Below are positions 45,937 to 58,065 of a stretch of DNA of 64,000 bases, piece by piece (the first letter of the stretch is position 1; the number at the start of each line of letters is the position of its first letter). The notes below the pieces were generated by a model. The model did no database searches, was not told where the DNA came from, and saw only the letters and a program-made list of their open reading frames with translations. Source of the DNA: Elmis aenea (taxonomy: Eukaryota; Arthropoda; Insecta; Coleoptera; Elmidae); the NCBI GenBank assembly GCA_947652605.1, contig CANTFG010000316.1, forward strand, positions 59,474 through 123,473, read 5' to 3'. The translations under genes were made by a program, and so were the position numbers.

Positions 45937-47784
45937 TGGGATGAAGAATGTCAGAAGGCTTTCAAACATTTAAAACAAATCTTAGTAGCGGCACCAATCT
46001 TGAGCTATCCACGTAGAGAAGGCCGATTCGTGTTGGATACAGACGCGAGCAATGTGGGAATTGGCGGCGTTCTGTCACAAATGCAAGATGGACATGAGAA
46101 AGTCATCGGCTATTTTAGCAAAACACTGTCTAAGCCTGAACGTAATTATTGCGTGACAAGAAGAGAACTCTTAGCGCTTGTAAAGTCCGTCGAACACTTT
46201 TACAAATATCTTTATGGAAGGAGGTTCTTGCTAAGAACGGACCACGCAGCATTGAAATGGCTTTTGCAATTCAAGAATCCCGAGGGACAGGTGGCTAGAT
46301 GGATCGAACGCCTACAGGAGTACGACTTCGAAGTAGAACATCGAGCTGGAACGAGTCATCGTAACGCAGACGCGTTATCTCGGAGGCCGTGTTCGGCGGA
46401 GTGCAAACATTGTTCTCGTTTGGAAGACAAGATATGCCTGGTACGACGTACAGAAGTGTCTGATGAGCAATGGAGCCCAGATGAAGTCTTTAAAGATCAA
46501 GAGTCGGATCCGGACTTGGGCATGATAATAAGATGGAAGAAAGAAGGTAAGCGTCCAACTTGGGAAGAAATATCTGCTGGCAGTCTCGTGATTAAAGCAT
46601 ATTGGGCCCAATGGGAGTCGCTGCGATTGAAGGACGGCGTGTTGAGGCGGTTTTTGGAAAACCCCGATAAAAATAGCAACAAGGAGCAATTAGTGGTGCC
46701 CAAAAGTAGAGTTCCGGAAGTGCTGCAACATCTACATGACGGTTCGTCTGGAGGTCACCTAGGGATAAATAAAACCCTAAAAAAAGTTCGAGAAAGGTTC
46801 TATTGGGTCCACTGCAAGGAAGACGTGAAAGAATGGTGCAGTAAATGCGGAGTATGTGCTTCTGGAAATGGTCCCATCGGTAGAAGAAAAGCTCCAATGC
46901 GACAATACAACGTTGGAAGTCCATTTGAGAGAATAGCAATAGATGTCGCCGGTCCGTTCCCAGAAACCGACGCCGGGAATAAATACATATTGGTAGCTAT
47001 AGACTACTTTAGCAAATGGGTTGAGGCTTACGCTCTACGCAACCAGGAGGCTGCTACGATTGCTGACATACTAGTTAAAGATTTCTTTAGCCGCTTTGGA
47101 GTACCATTAGAACTGCATTCGGATCAAGGCCGGAACTTCGAGTCAGCGCTATTCCAGAAAACGTGCAAGCTGCTGGGGATCCACAAAACTCGAACGACCG
47201 CGTTGCATCCCCAGTCTGATGGAATGGTCGAGCGAATGAACAGGACAATCGGTAGGCATCTCTCCAAGGTGGTCTCTGAACAACAACGAGATTGGGATCA
47301 ACATCTCCCCTTATTCCTCATGGCCTACCGATCGGCAGTTCACGAGACAACGGGGCAGACTCCAGCTAACATCCTCTTTGGACGCGAGATGCGGCTGCCA
47401 TGCGACCTCAAATTCGGTAGCAAACCCGGAGAAGAGTGCGACGCCGGCGAAGGGTATGTGAGCGACCTCCGAAAGAGAATGGGCAGTATCCACGAGCAAG
47501 TCCGAAAGCACATGCAGATTGCCAGTGACCGAATGAAGGACCAATATGACATAAAGGCACAACGAGGCGGGTTTCAACCAAAAGACTTGGTGTGGCTATT
47601 CAACCCTCAGAGGCGCCGAGGTTTGTGTCTAAAATTACAACGATCATGGGAAGGCCCATATGAAGTGACCAAGCGGGTGAACGATGTTATCTATTGGATT
47701 AAGAAGTTACCTAATGGAAAACAAAAAGTTATACACATGAACCGGTTAGCTCCCTACGCTGGTTCCGGGACGGAACAGATTTAA
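45937..47784 (+). pseudogene. Gypsy pol fragment: RT end, RNase H and integrase
   Basis: The frame opens in primer-site sequence (W-D-E-E-C-Q-K-A-F), which doubles as the end of RT, with no own ATG before 46000. It encodes a Ty3/Gypsy RNase H (LDTDAS; YFSKTLSKPERNY; RTDHAALKWLL), an HHCC zinc finger (GGHLGINKTL..CSKCGVC) and an integrase core with DVAGPF, LHSDQGRNF and the Glu of DGMVERMNRT, then a C-terminal domain to TAA at 47784. The frame has no stop or shift, so only the large deletion disables it. Confidence 0.9.
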
Positions 47785-47795
47785 GGAAGGGGCAG

Positions 47796-47957
47796 TGTAA
47801 CGAGTTGATGATTTGAATGTATTGTGAAATATTTTATTTAAAAAAACAGAGACGCTTTATGTCATGTTGAAGTTAGTAGTTGTGAAGTTATGATTGATTT
47901 CATATTGATTTGTAGACAATTTTTATAATTAGTTAATAAACGTTAATAAACGTTACA
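47796..47957 (+). repeat. Gypsy 3' LTR
   Basis: 162 bp, preceded directly by the polypurine tract at 47783-47795. Confidence 0.95.
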
Positions 47958-48040
47958 ATTGGTTTCTTTGATTCGCGCGTATACGGTCGCATACGCGCGA
48001 AGCCCATCGCGCGAATACGGCTGTACTGTAACCGCAGCCT

Positions 48041-48827
48041 TACTATTTCAAACGATTTTTGCCTGGCTTCGTGTAGTGTATGCGAGATATAGGCAGCACG
48101 CTATACATATAAGTTGCCACGACGGATGCAACGACAAGAATAAACTAATAACGCTCTTGGCTCTTACGTGTGTTTTAATTAATAACTAATAACATAAGAA
48201 CAATACACTACGTACTATTTTATTATGAAAATTCGATCCTTTCTACGATTTTACGGCATTTTTTCGCGATTTTACGACGACTTAGTATTTTTAATCGATT
48301 TTCGAATATTTCGGAAAACGTCCCTTGTATTATATGGATGGAGGATGGACAAGCTCTTTATAGGATTCAGATTTACACATAGGTACATTTAATGAACATT
48401 TCATAATTATTATTTTTAAATCATATCAGCGTTTCTGCTGATTATAAAAGATTCACTAACAGGGACAAAATTTTTAGAATACTGTTAGCAATCTTTTAAT
48501 GAAACAACTATTCAATATAACTATTTAATAAAGAGAAAGTAATGAGTTACAAAAAGCGGTGGTCTTTCATCTTCACACGTTACGTCACACTTCCTTTCAC
48601 CCCCACTATTCTCCTGCGAACTATATAACATTTTTATAACAATACTCTTTCTTTATTAGAATATTATTGACCATAATAAACTTATGAATGTCTTATTTGC
48701 AGAAAAGAAAGAAGAAAGAGACAAAAAGAGAAAAAAAGAAAAGAACCAGACTGCAACTGAGGAACCAGTACGGTTGGGCGGCGGCAGATGTTTAATTTGA
48801 ATTTTTTGAAAACAATTATTTTAGTGT
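48041..48827. other. AT-rich spacer with a purine-rich tract
   Basis: No gene. A purine-rich, A/G-only tract lies at about 48705-48745. Some sequence near 48240-48310 (ttttacggcattttttcgcg) may belong to the Foldback element to the left. Confidence 0.35.
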
Positions 48828-49112
48828 ACAGGGTGGTCTATTTTCGATGCCCATATCTCGGTTATTATCAGAGATAAAAAATAATTAAGTACGTAGTCTC
48901 GATCTCTTTTTTCGAGTATTAAAAAGACATCAAAAATGTTAAATATCTCGCTTAAACGAAAAGAGAGAAAAACTTTTAAAACATTTTTGGTATGGTTTTT
49001 TGTGCTTAATAAGATAGCGATGTTCAATTGTTTTTTACACATACGAATACCGATATATTACACCTAACTTTCTTATTTTAAATGTGTGGGCATCGAAAAT
49101 AGGCCACCCCGT
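48828..49112. mobile_element. 285-bp MITE with ACAGGGTGGTC ends
   Basis: The left end acagggtggtctattttcga is matched inverted by tcgaaaataggccaccccgt with a few mismatches. It abuts the large palindrome directly. Confidence 0.75.
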
Positions 49113-52069
49113 GCAGGGTGGGCAAATTTCGATGTTTTAATAGGGAATCTCGCTAACTATAAGAGGCATCAAAAAACGAATCGCGCATCCTCGATCTCTT
49201 TTTTCGAGAAAAAGTTATTGGTGAAAATTAAAATTGGTTATCGTCTTTTGTTTTCCGATTTTTCGACTTTTCGTGTTATGACTATATCTCGCTTGTTTAT
49301 GAAAATAAATAAAAATAATTTTGACGTTCTGCAGGCACTTTTTTGATAATAATGCAGTGGCGTAGACAATTTTTCAAAAAAAAATATCCGAAATTCGAGT
49401 TGTGATATAAAGTTGTATTTTTTTAACTGGAACCCATAGTTGGCTATGACTTATTTAAACTCCTTATTTTTTTGTCATTCCAAATATAGAAGGGTTGATG
49501 TATTTATTTTTAATAATACGCAAGTTACGAAGGTTTTTTAGTTTTTTTTTTAAACAAAATTATAGTAGGTTGTGAAAACAAAAACAAAACAAGGTGTAAA
49601 ACCTTTTTAAACTGATTTGGTATAAGTTACGAAGGTTTTGTAATTTGTTGTTCTGATAAACATTACAAATATTTGAACATTAGATAAACTACAATAAACT
49701 ACATTACTGCAGATTCCGACTTTATCGCCGTTTCCTTATTTCTATATACAGGGTGTCCCCGTTATCACCGCGAATATTTTAAGTGGTGATAGAGGACCTT
49801 TTTCTAAGAAAAAATTTCAAGTACAATTTTTTTCTAAAATCAAATGCTAAGCAGTTATCAACACTTACTTGATTTTTTTACACTTCTGCATTTAAAAGAC
49901 ACTGTCGCCGAAAATATTAATTTTATCGTAAAATACCTTACAGCTTTTTAATAGAGCAAGAAATTCTCTACAAAATTAATTAAAATTATTTTTTGTCTAC
50001 AGGCAATGGTTTGAGAGTTATAAAGCAGTTTGTACAAAAAAATGTAAAAAATTTAAAAAATTTAATTGTTCCTTAGACTTTGCAACCGCTGTATCTTTAA
50101 AACGAAAGGTTGTACAAAAAAACCGACGGCCCAATCCGGATAGCAAATTTTATGGGCTACAACTTTGGTCAAGTGAAATTTTTAGAAAATCAAACCAATT
50201 TTTCGGAAAAGCTAACAATAAGGAACAGAGTGCAAAAACAAAATTTCCTACAAATATTGTTTTGTATTTAAAAATGCTTTTAAACAGAGAACGATTACGT
50301 AATTGAAAATGATAAATGATGGAAGTCATTTTGAACACTTATTGACGTAATTTTGTGGTTACATGTAAATTTTATTGAGTTAAGATGGATTTGCATTGTT
50401 TTGCATTTTATCATTTTCAAAACAAAAAAAAACGGGAAATTATAATATTTTGTATTTAAAAATGTCATAGCATCGGTACCATTCATAAAATTATGTATCT
50501 CATCAGTTTTAAAGCTTTTTATGAAGTTTGAAATTATTCAGAAAACCACCCCTTATTTTTTAAGGAGCTAACGAACAAATTTAACAAAAAATTGTAAAAT
50601 TGCATGTAAATAAGTTATTTAAATTTATAAAAACGCCGCATCTTTTAACGAAACGTCGTAGAGCAAAACGGATGTCTATTGCGGATAAGGCATTTAACGG
50701 ACTACAACTTCGGTAAATATGTTGTTCAATAAAACTAAACATATGTTTTTAATAGTGGAAAAAAAAACGATAAAATGCAAAACAATGCAAATCTATCTGG
50801 AGGCAATAAAATTAATATGTAACCACAAAATTACTTCAATAAATGTTCAAAATGATCTCCATCATTTTCAGTTCATAATCGCACTCTCTTTAAAAGCATT
50901 ATTTTAAATACAAAACATAATTTCTCGACATTTTTTTTTACACTCTGTTCCTTATTTTTAGCTTTTCCGGAAAATCGGTTTGATTTTCCAAAAATTTCAC
51001 TTGACCAAAGTTGTAGCCCATAAGATTTGCTATCCGGAATGGGCCATCGGTTTTTTTGTACAACCTTTCGTTTTAAAGATACAGCGGTTGCAAAGTCTAA
51101 GGAACAATTAAATTTTTTACATTTTTTTGTACAAACTGCTTTATAACTCTCAAACCATTGCCTGTAGACAAAAAATAATTTTAATTAATTTTGTAGAGAA
51201 TTTCTTGCTCTATTAAAAAGCTGTAAGGTATTTTACGATAAAATTAATATTTTCGGCGACAGTGTCTTTTAAATGCAGAAGTATAAAAAAATCAAGTAAG
51301 TGTTGATAACTGCTTAGAATTTGATTTTAGAAAAAAATTGTACTTGAAATTTTTTCTTAGAAAAAGGTCCTCTATCACCACTTAAAATATTCGCGGTGAT
51401 AACGGGGACACCCTGTATATAGAAATAAGGAAACGGCGATAAAGTCGGAATCTGCAGTAATGAAGTTTATTGTAGTTTATCTAATGTTCAAATATTTGTA
51501 ATGTTCATCAGAACAACAAATTACAAAACCTTCGTAACTTATACCAAATCAGTTTAAAAAGGTTTTACACCTTGTTTTGTTTTTGTTTTCACAACCTACT
51601 ATAATTTTGTTTAAAAAAAAAACTAAAAAACCTTCGTAACTTGCGTATTATTAAAAATAAATACATCAACCCTTCTATATTTGGAATGACAAAAAAATAA
51701 GGAATTTAAATAAGTCATAGCCAACTATGGGTTCCAGTTAAAAAAATACAACTTTATATCACAACTCGAATTTCGGATTTTTTTTTGAAAAATTGTCTAC
51801 GCCACTGCATTTTTATCAAAAAAGTGCCTGCAGAACGTCAAAATTATTTTTATTTATTTTCATAAACAAGCGAAATATAGTCATAAAACGAAAAGTCAAA
51901 AAATCGAGTTATCGCCGATAACTCGAAAACAAAATACGATAACCAATTTTAGTTTTCACCATTAACTTTTTCTCGAAAAAAGAAATCGAGGATGCGCGGT
52001 CCGTTTTTTGATACCTCTTATAGTTATCGAGATTCCCTATTAAAACATCGAAATTTGCACACCCCGTAC
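49113..52069. mobile_element. 2.96-kb near-perfect palindrome
   Basis: The outer arms 49113-49748 and 51416-52069 pair from gcagggtgggcaaatttcg / cgaaatttgcacaccccgt inward. The inner arms 49749 to about 50445 and about 50755-51415 pair from cagggtgtccccgttatc / gataacggggacaccctg. The unpaired centre is about 310 bp. No protein is encoded. Either a palindromic MITE inserted in the exact centre of another, or one inverted duplication copied both. A separate single arm of the outer element is at 57761-58065. Confidence 0.9.
49749..51415. mobile_element. Inner hairpin element with CAGGGTGTCCCC ends
   Basis: 1667 bp, with ends cagggtgtccccgttatcac and its inverse flanked by tata on both sides. 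Arms of about 690 bp pair nearly perfectly, including the segment ttgcaaccgctgtatcttta. Confidence 0.8.
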
Positions 52070-53416
52070 ATTACTTAAATTTAGAAATGGAAAAATAATG
52101 TTTTAACAAAATAAATTATATATGTTCTCAATTTCAGTTGTTTTTATATTACCTTTAGATACCTATGCAATAAATGTTTAATCTGAAAGTTCTGTAAATT
52201 TTAATTTTTTTAAACCAACACAATTATTTTCTGAAAATAATCGTGCATTTGTAACTGTACAGATTGTCTTAAATGTATAATATAAAATCGGAATCATTAC
52301 TGATCCTGTACACTGATAAAAATGATAGTAATTTTACATAATATATACTGTAAATATTACAGTATATAATATATCATGTAAAATATTATTTACAGTATTT
52401 TTCCTGTAATGAATTAAAAGAATGTAAAATTACAGTACAGGGGGCGTGTTCCGCTTTTACCATGTATTTTTACAGTATATTGTTGGATACCAAATTGTTG
52501 GATACCAAACTGGACAGGGTTGTACCTGACACCAGGGCAGCTTTTACAGGGCTCCGTAACTGGAAATCACTATTAGTTGCCAAATAGCCATTAAATAACA
52601 ACACTTTAATAATTGTATTTAATATTTATTTGATAAAACTACAACTGATGTTGCCGGAGGCTAATAGTGGTGTTGTTTAGTCGAGGGCTAAAAGTGATCT
52701 AATTAAAAAGGTTTACAACTGACGCTAACCTTGGCTTAGAAAAATAATCTCCGTTACAAAATTCAAGGGGTTTGTCTTAGGAATGCGTGAAATCAGCGCA
52801 GCTGCAACATTGACGCGTTGGCTTAGAAAAACAAACTCAATATATTTCGATACAAATTATGAGGTTTTTATGAAACACTTTCGTTTTAAGTGCAGCTGGT
52901 GTTTTACCGGATAAAATAAATAACAATAATCGAATTAGTTAAAAAGTAAAATGAAAGCGTCTTTGTTTAGGGCAGTTGCAACACCTTCGGGGGTAGAAAA
53001 GATTTTTCTTAAATCTAAATGGAACAAAAATCGTAAAATACTTAGAATATAAAATTGTTAAAACTTGAATGGCTACTTTTCATTCCATATTTATAAATTG
53101 TACTTACACAAGAAATGGTTATAAAAATGATAAAATAGTTATTAATATAGAATGATAAAGTAAAACATTGTCAAATACAAAACAATAAATGATAATAATA
53201 TCGAATATACCTAAAATACATAAAATAGAAAATATAAAATATAATTAAAGTATTATCTATAGCTATACGAATATAATTTTGTTTACATATATAAGGATTA
53301 ATTACTCTTTTAATTAAAATATAAAAATTGAATGATTAAAAGCATACAATTAAAAGACTATGCTAAATAAAACAAAAATACGATTACATAAAAAATAAGG
53401 AATAACAATTTCAGTT
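52070..53416. other. AT-rich region, possible errantivirus 3' end
   Basis: At 52300-52500 several inverted ttacagta/tactgtaa motifs form a small palindromic cluster. A ~90-bp imperfect repeat (ttggcttagaaaaa..) recurs near 52735 and 52825. As it follows the env remnant on the minus strand it could hold a decayed 3' LTR, but with no partner LTR I cannot define one. Confidence 0.3.
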
Positions 53417-53549
53417 TTAATTAATCGTTACTTTAGTTTGGAGTCTTTTGGAACGTCTTTTGTTCGAAGATTCACGACTTACTTCTTCTGATGCGTTGTT
53501 TGACGGTGTAGCAATATTTAAATGTTCGAATTCTGTATTATAAGTTACA

Positions 53550-54281
53550 CTATACAGGAATTGAACTTGGTCTTTCGTGGCACCGATTAAACAATTGAAT
53601 GCATGGAATACACATAGCACTTTGTTTAGTAGGTTTTTTTGTAAAGTAACAGTATTTTTTCACAAGACGAAAGAAACTGCACCACTTAAGTAGCTTGTAG
53701 ATGATGACAAAAATTACTGTTCCGCTAGTAAGTGATAAAAGCAGATTAAACCAACTGGGTTTTTTGGAGACAAAAGGTTTGTTGAGTCGTTGTTTTAGTT
53801 TTTCGTCGAACTGGTTTAGTTTTTGTTGGGCGTATTTTAATTGTTCGAGGTCGATATTTGTAAATTTAATAGGCTCTAAATGGATTTGATTTTCAGCAAT
53901 GTTTCTTTCAATGTTAATACAACAATCGTCTTGGGTGATATCAGTTTTTGGAATTTCATTTGTAAGATTCGATTCTCCAAATATTGAAGTTGATTGAAGG
54001 ACAGTTTGATGTGTGTAAGCTTTGCAACTTGGTGATAATTCTAGTAGACCCATTTTTTCGATTAGTAATTCAGTTAGGTTACCTTGGCAAAGGACTGTAA
54101 GCTGTGTAGACTTGGAAACAGTGAAGAACCGTTTGTTTTCTTGAAGGGCGTGCCATATTTCTAAATTTGCTAGAAACGTTCTTGTTTTACATGTGTTTGG
54201 AATTGACGTCGATGTTTGATAAAAAAGTTGGACTTCGCATTCTTGGTCGTTTTTTTGCAAAGGATCAAAATTTTCACACAA
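53550..54281 (-). pseudogene. env: Errantivirus env-like glycoprotein, C-terminal part
   Basis: Continues env after the microsatellite shift. It is Cys-containing ectodomain sequence, then a coiled-coil-like stretch (about 145-168) and a transmembrane segment (about 178-197) followed by a basic tail. A second frameshift near 53600 moves the cytoplasmic tail into the frame ending at 53417 (..NKRRSKRLQTKVTIN). Confidence 0.75.
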
Positions 54282-54358
54282 CCATTTCGTTGGCTGGTAC
54301 TCATTGCATTTTTCTTTTAGATCGTTAAATGTAGTTGAATCAATTCGAGAATCAGATA

Positions 54359-55435
54359 TTAGTATATATATATATCATATGATTTGCTTGGCTCTACATA
54401 GGAATATAAAAGAGGATCACTTGAGTGAGGGACAGGAATAGAAAATATTTTAAAAAGATCATAACTTCGTCCGTTAGTTAGTGGAATTTGAAAAGAAATA
54501 ATTAAAATGTTATTTATAATAAGCGAATTTAATTTTATTATGTTATAATATTCATAAATCGTATCAACATTAACTGGGATAGGAAGAGTAAATTTGGATG
54601 TTAACTTTTCAAGTTCAATAAATAATTGTTCGGGCGGTAAAATGTGATAATTAATTATGCCATGTCGAATTAATGATATCGCATTAATATAAGTTTCTAA
54701 TACGGAATACGTTTCGTCGGTCATTTCGACCAGCAAGAATAAATGATTTAAGATTCGTAGTTCGAACTCGAGTTCATTTTGTTTTGACTTCAAATCCTCA
54801 GAATAGGTATTAAATTTTTTTAAGTTATCATTTAATATTCTCACGTTTTCATTTACGCAAAATAAGGAGTTGTTAAAATTCGAAATAGTTGAAGAAATTA
54901 CAGCAATTTGCTGTTGCATGAGTGTTTCCGTTTGTTTTTTATTTCTTATTAGATAATTGATTGAGTTGAAGTAAAATTGAGCGTCTTCGACGTTTGGGAT
55001 ACCAAACAACCATTTTAAACCTGTACCAATTCCGTCTATTACACCACGTTTATATCTTTTGTTATTAATTTTTAATTGGTGTGATATTATTCTATAAGAT
55101 TCTTTAATTTTTTCCAGTTTAGTGCCGATATATCTTAGTTGGCTTTCACAAAATAATTTATTGTATTGTGTAGATAATATTTCACAGGCAAATATCGATT
55201 TTGTATAAAATAACTCTACTGTTTCGACCTGTTGTTTAATAGAAGTAAGGTTAAGGTAAGTTAATAAAGTAAACGATTCACTAGATATGTGCGTTTTACC
55301 TAAATTATGGTACAAAAGACCGGATGCTGAAGAGATTTTTGTAATTTTATAGTTTTGAAGTGCTTGGGACTGGGTCAATACCAGGATCAATAGGATCGTT
55401 ATCTGACTGACGATCTTTGGACTCGTCATCTGCAA
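54359..55435 (-). pseudogene. env: Errantivirus env-like glycoprotein, N-terminal part
   Basis: The 358-aa frame starts with a hydrophobic signal-like segment (about residues 7-24), has a furin-type basic site KRYKR at 126-130 followed by a Gly-rich hydrophobic fusion-peptide-like stretch, then long helical regions. This layout is that of baculovirus-F-related env proteins of errantiviruses. The frame ends prematurely in a TA microsatellite at about 54362-54376, after which env homology moves to another frame (53550-54281). Confidence 0.8.
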
Positions 55436-55439
55436 CAGT

Positions 55440-55985
55440 ATAATACGGTTTTAGGAGATTAAAATTATAAGTTTGTAATTTATTTTTTGATATTTGTAAG
55501 GTTGCAGTGCCGTTATTATGAATTTGAATGATCTTGTAAGGACCTTTATAATTTTTAGATAATTTTTTATTTTGTGCTTTTGATCTAGCATCGTATAAAA
55601 GGACTAAATCTTTTTCGTGAAACTCGTAAGTGCGATTATGAGTTTTGTCATAGTAATCTTTAGAATTTACCTTCGCTTCAATTGGATTACTTCAGGCTTG
55701 TTCTCTGATAGTTGTTAATTTATTGGTAAGGTCTTTGGTCAAATCAGAATAATCAGTTTTAATTTTGGGATCGCTTATAATGTTTGGTATTCTGGGTTTT
55801 TGACCAAATACTAATTCGTACGGGATGATTTGAGTCGATTTATGTATATTTGTGTTGTAACTATAAATTGCGAAATTTAAGAATACATCCCAATCGTTAG
55901 CTGAGTTATTAACGTAACATTTAAAATAGTCTTTGAGTGTTAAATGAGTACGTGTGCATTTTAAACAGTGTTTAGTATTCTTTAC
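55440..55985 (-). pseudogene. Errantivirus integrase C-terminal region, broken
   Basis: From about 55960 the frame shows late-integrase sequence (RTHLTLKDYFKCYVN, YELVFGQKPRIPN) and, after an in-frame TGA near 55692, a typical C-terminal linker with KDYYDKTHNRT and a YKGPYKI-like segment. Residues upstream of RTHLTLKDY are translated satellite and not integrase. The env start overlaps its end. Confidence 0.75.
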
Positions 55986-57760
55986 GGACGTCCGAAAATG
56001 GTGCATAGATATGGTAATTTTTGCGATCGCGTAAGCCATGACACCGTGTTAGAAAAAATTCAAAATTTCTTATTTTCCGATGCGCGCATCCTTTGCGAGT
56101 AAAACGGTGCAAAGTTTTCAAAATTATCTCAAACGGTTCCCGAGAAAAACGCTAAAAACTAGACCCCTGCAAAAGCCGAAATTTGTTTGGAAAAATAAGC
56201 ACCTCGGTTCACAAAAAAATTCATACCTTCGTTACGACGTGTGCAATATTCTTGAATTTGGGCTCAAAATGTAGCTAAAAGATGGGCGCATCTGATGACG
56301 TGTAGAAAGTGCATTTTAAACAGTGTTTAGTATTCTTTACGGACGTCCGAAAATGGTGCTTAGAAATGGTCATTTTTGCGATCGCGTAAGCCATGACACC
56401 GTGTTAGAAAAAATTCAAAATTTTTTATTTTTCGATGCGCGCATCCTTTCCGAGTAAAACGGTGCAAAGTTTTTGAAATTATCTCAAACGGTTCCCGAGA
56501 AAAACGCCAAAAACTAGACCCCCGCAAAAGCCGAAATTTGTTTGGAAAAATAAGCACCTCGGTTCACAAAAAAATTCATAACTTCGTTATGACGTGTGCA
56601 ATATTCTTGAATTTGGGCTCAAAATGTAGCTAAAAGATGGGCGCATCTGATGACGTGTAGAAAGTGCATTTTAAACAGTGTTTAGTATTCTTTACGGACG
56701 TCCGAAAATGGTGCTTAGAAATGGTCATTTTTGCGATCGCGTAAGCCATGACACCGTGTTAGAAAAAATTCAAAATTTTTTATTTTTCGATGCGCGCATC
56801 CTTTCCGAGTAAAACGGTGCAAAGTTTTTGAAATTATCTCAAACGGTTCCCGAGAAAAACGCCAAAAACTAGACCCCCGCAAAAGCCGAAATTTGTTTGG
56901 AAAAATAAGCACCTCGGTTCACAAAAAAATTCATAACTTCGTTATGACGTGTGCAATATTCTTGAATTTGGGCTCAAAATGTAGCTAAAAGATGGGCGCA
57001 TCTGATGACGTCTAGAAAGTGCATTTTAAACTGCGTTTAGTATTCTTTACGGACGTCCGAAAATGGTGCTTAGAAATGGTCATTTTTGCGATCGCGTAAG
57101 CCATCGTGTTAGAAAAAATTCAAAATTTCTTATTTTCCGATGCGCGCATCCTTTGCGAGTAAAACGGTGCAAAGTTTTTGAAATTATCTCAAACGGTTCC
57201 CGAGAAAAACGCCAAAAACTAGACCCCCGCAAAAGCCGAAATTTGTTTGGAAAAATAAGCACCTCGGTTCACAAAAAAATTCATAACTTCGTTATGACGT
57301 GTGCAATATTCTTGAATTTGGGCTCAAAATGTAGCTAAAAAATGGGCGCATCTGATGACGTCTAGAAAGTGCATTTTAAACTGCGTTTAGTATTCTTTAC
57401 GGACGTCCGAAAATGGTGCTTAGAAATGGTCATTTTTGCGATCGCGTAAGCCATGACACCGTGTTAGAAAAAATTCAAAATTTCTTATTTTCCGATGCGC
57501 GCATCCTTTGCGAGTAAAACGGTGCAAAGTTTTTGAAATTATCTCAAACGGTTCCCGAGAAAAACGCCAAAAACTAGACCCCTGCAAAAGCCGAAATTTG
57601 TTTGGAAAAATAAGCACCTCGGTTCACAAAAAAATTCATAACTTCGTTATGACGTGTGCAATATTCTTGAATTTGGGCTCAAAATGTAGCTAAAAGATGG
57701 GCGCATCTGATGACGTTAGAAAGTGCATTTTAAACTGTGTTTAGTATTCTTTACGGACGT
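55954..57760. repeat. 355-bp satellite array, about five monomers
   Basis: Monomers beginning gtgcattttaaac start at 55954, 56309, 56664, 57019, 57369 and 57723 (partial). Spacing is 350-355 bp. Copies 2 and 3 are almost identical; copy 1 differs most. The left edge lies inside the errantivirus integrase, the right edge in a MITE arm. Short open frames inside are repetitions of the monomer and not genes. Confidence 0.95.
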
Positions 57761-58065
57761 CACAACTCGAATTTCGAATTTTTGAAAAATTGTCTACGCC
57801 ACTGCATTCTTATTAAAAAAGTGCATGTAGAACGTCAAAATTATATTTGTTTATTTTCATAAACAAGTAAGATATAGTCATAATAAAACGAAAAATCGAG
57901 TTATCGGCGATAACTCGAAAACAAAACACGATACCCAGTTTTAGTTTGCACCATTAACTTTTTCTCGAAGAAAGAGATCGAGGATGCGTGGTCCGTTTTT
58001 TGATACCTCTTATAGTTACCGAGATTCCCTATCAAAATATCGAAATTTGCCCACCCTGTACAAGT
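57761..58065. mobile_element. Single arm of the outer palindrome MITE
   Basis: Matches 51765-52069 (cacaactcgaatttcg.. to ..cgaaatttgcccaccctgta), with several changes. Only one arm is present; the other is replaced by the satellite. Confidence 0.8.

Larger units (their letters stand above)
45762..47957 (+). mobile_element. Gypsy LTR retrotransposon deletion derivative
   Basis: 162-bp LTRs (45762-45923, 47796-47957; TGTAAC..GTTACA, one mismatch seen) are flanked by the 4-bp duplication ATTG (45758-45761, 47958-47961). A primer site (tggtgtcagaagtggga) follows the 5' LTR and a purine tract (aaggaaggggcag) precedes the 3' LTR. Gag, protease and nearly all of the reverse transcriptase are missing: the primer site runs straight into the end of RT. 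It is young, but cannot move by itself. Confidence 0.95.
45590..48040. mobile_element. Foldback element with GTATTCGCGCG-rich arms, split by a Gypsy element
   Basis: GC-rich arms at about 45640-45761 and 47962-48040 carry repeated gtattcgcgcg motifs in opposite orientations and pair around caaaccaatgcaagcatat / atatgcttacattggttt. The Gypsy element at 45762-47957 inserted next to that pairing segment. The class is unknown and the outer limits are approximate. Confidence 0.45.
53417..56039 (-). mobile_element. Errantivirus-type Gypsy remnant (integrase C-terminus plus env)
   Basis: Minus-strand order is integrase C-terminal part, then env, as in insect errantiviruses. Everything upstream of the late integrase is missing; a 355-bp satellite array begins within the integrase. 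Several stops and frameshifts make it inactive. Confidence 0.8.

Noticed and set aside
53550..55435. A functional envelope gene
   Set aside because: At least two frameshifts separate its parts and the upstream pol is truncated, so it is annotated as a pseudogene.
56360..57617. Repeated 65-aa open frames in the 355-bp satellite
   Set aside because: They simply follow the monomer period, vary with frame-breaking indels, and resemble no protein.
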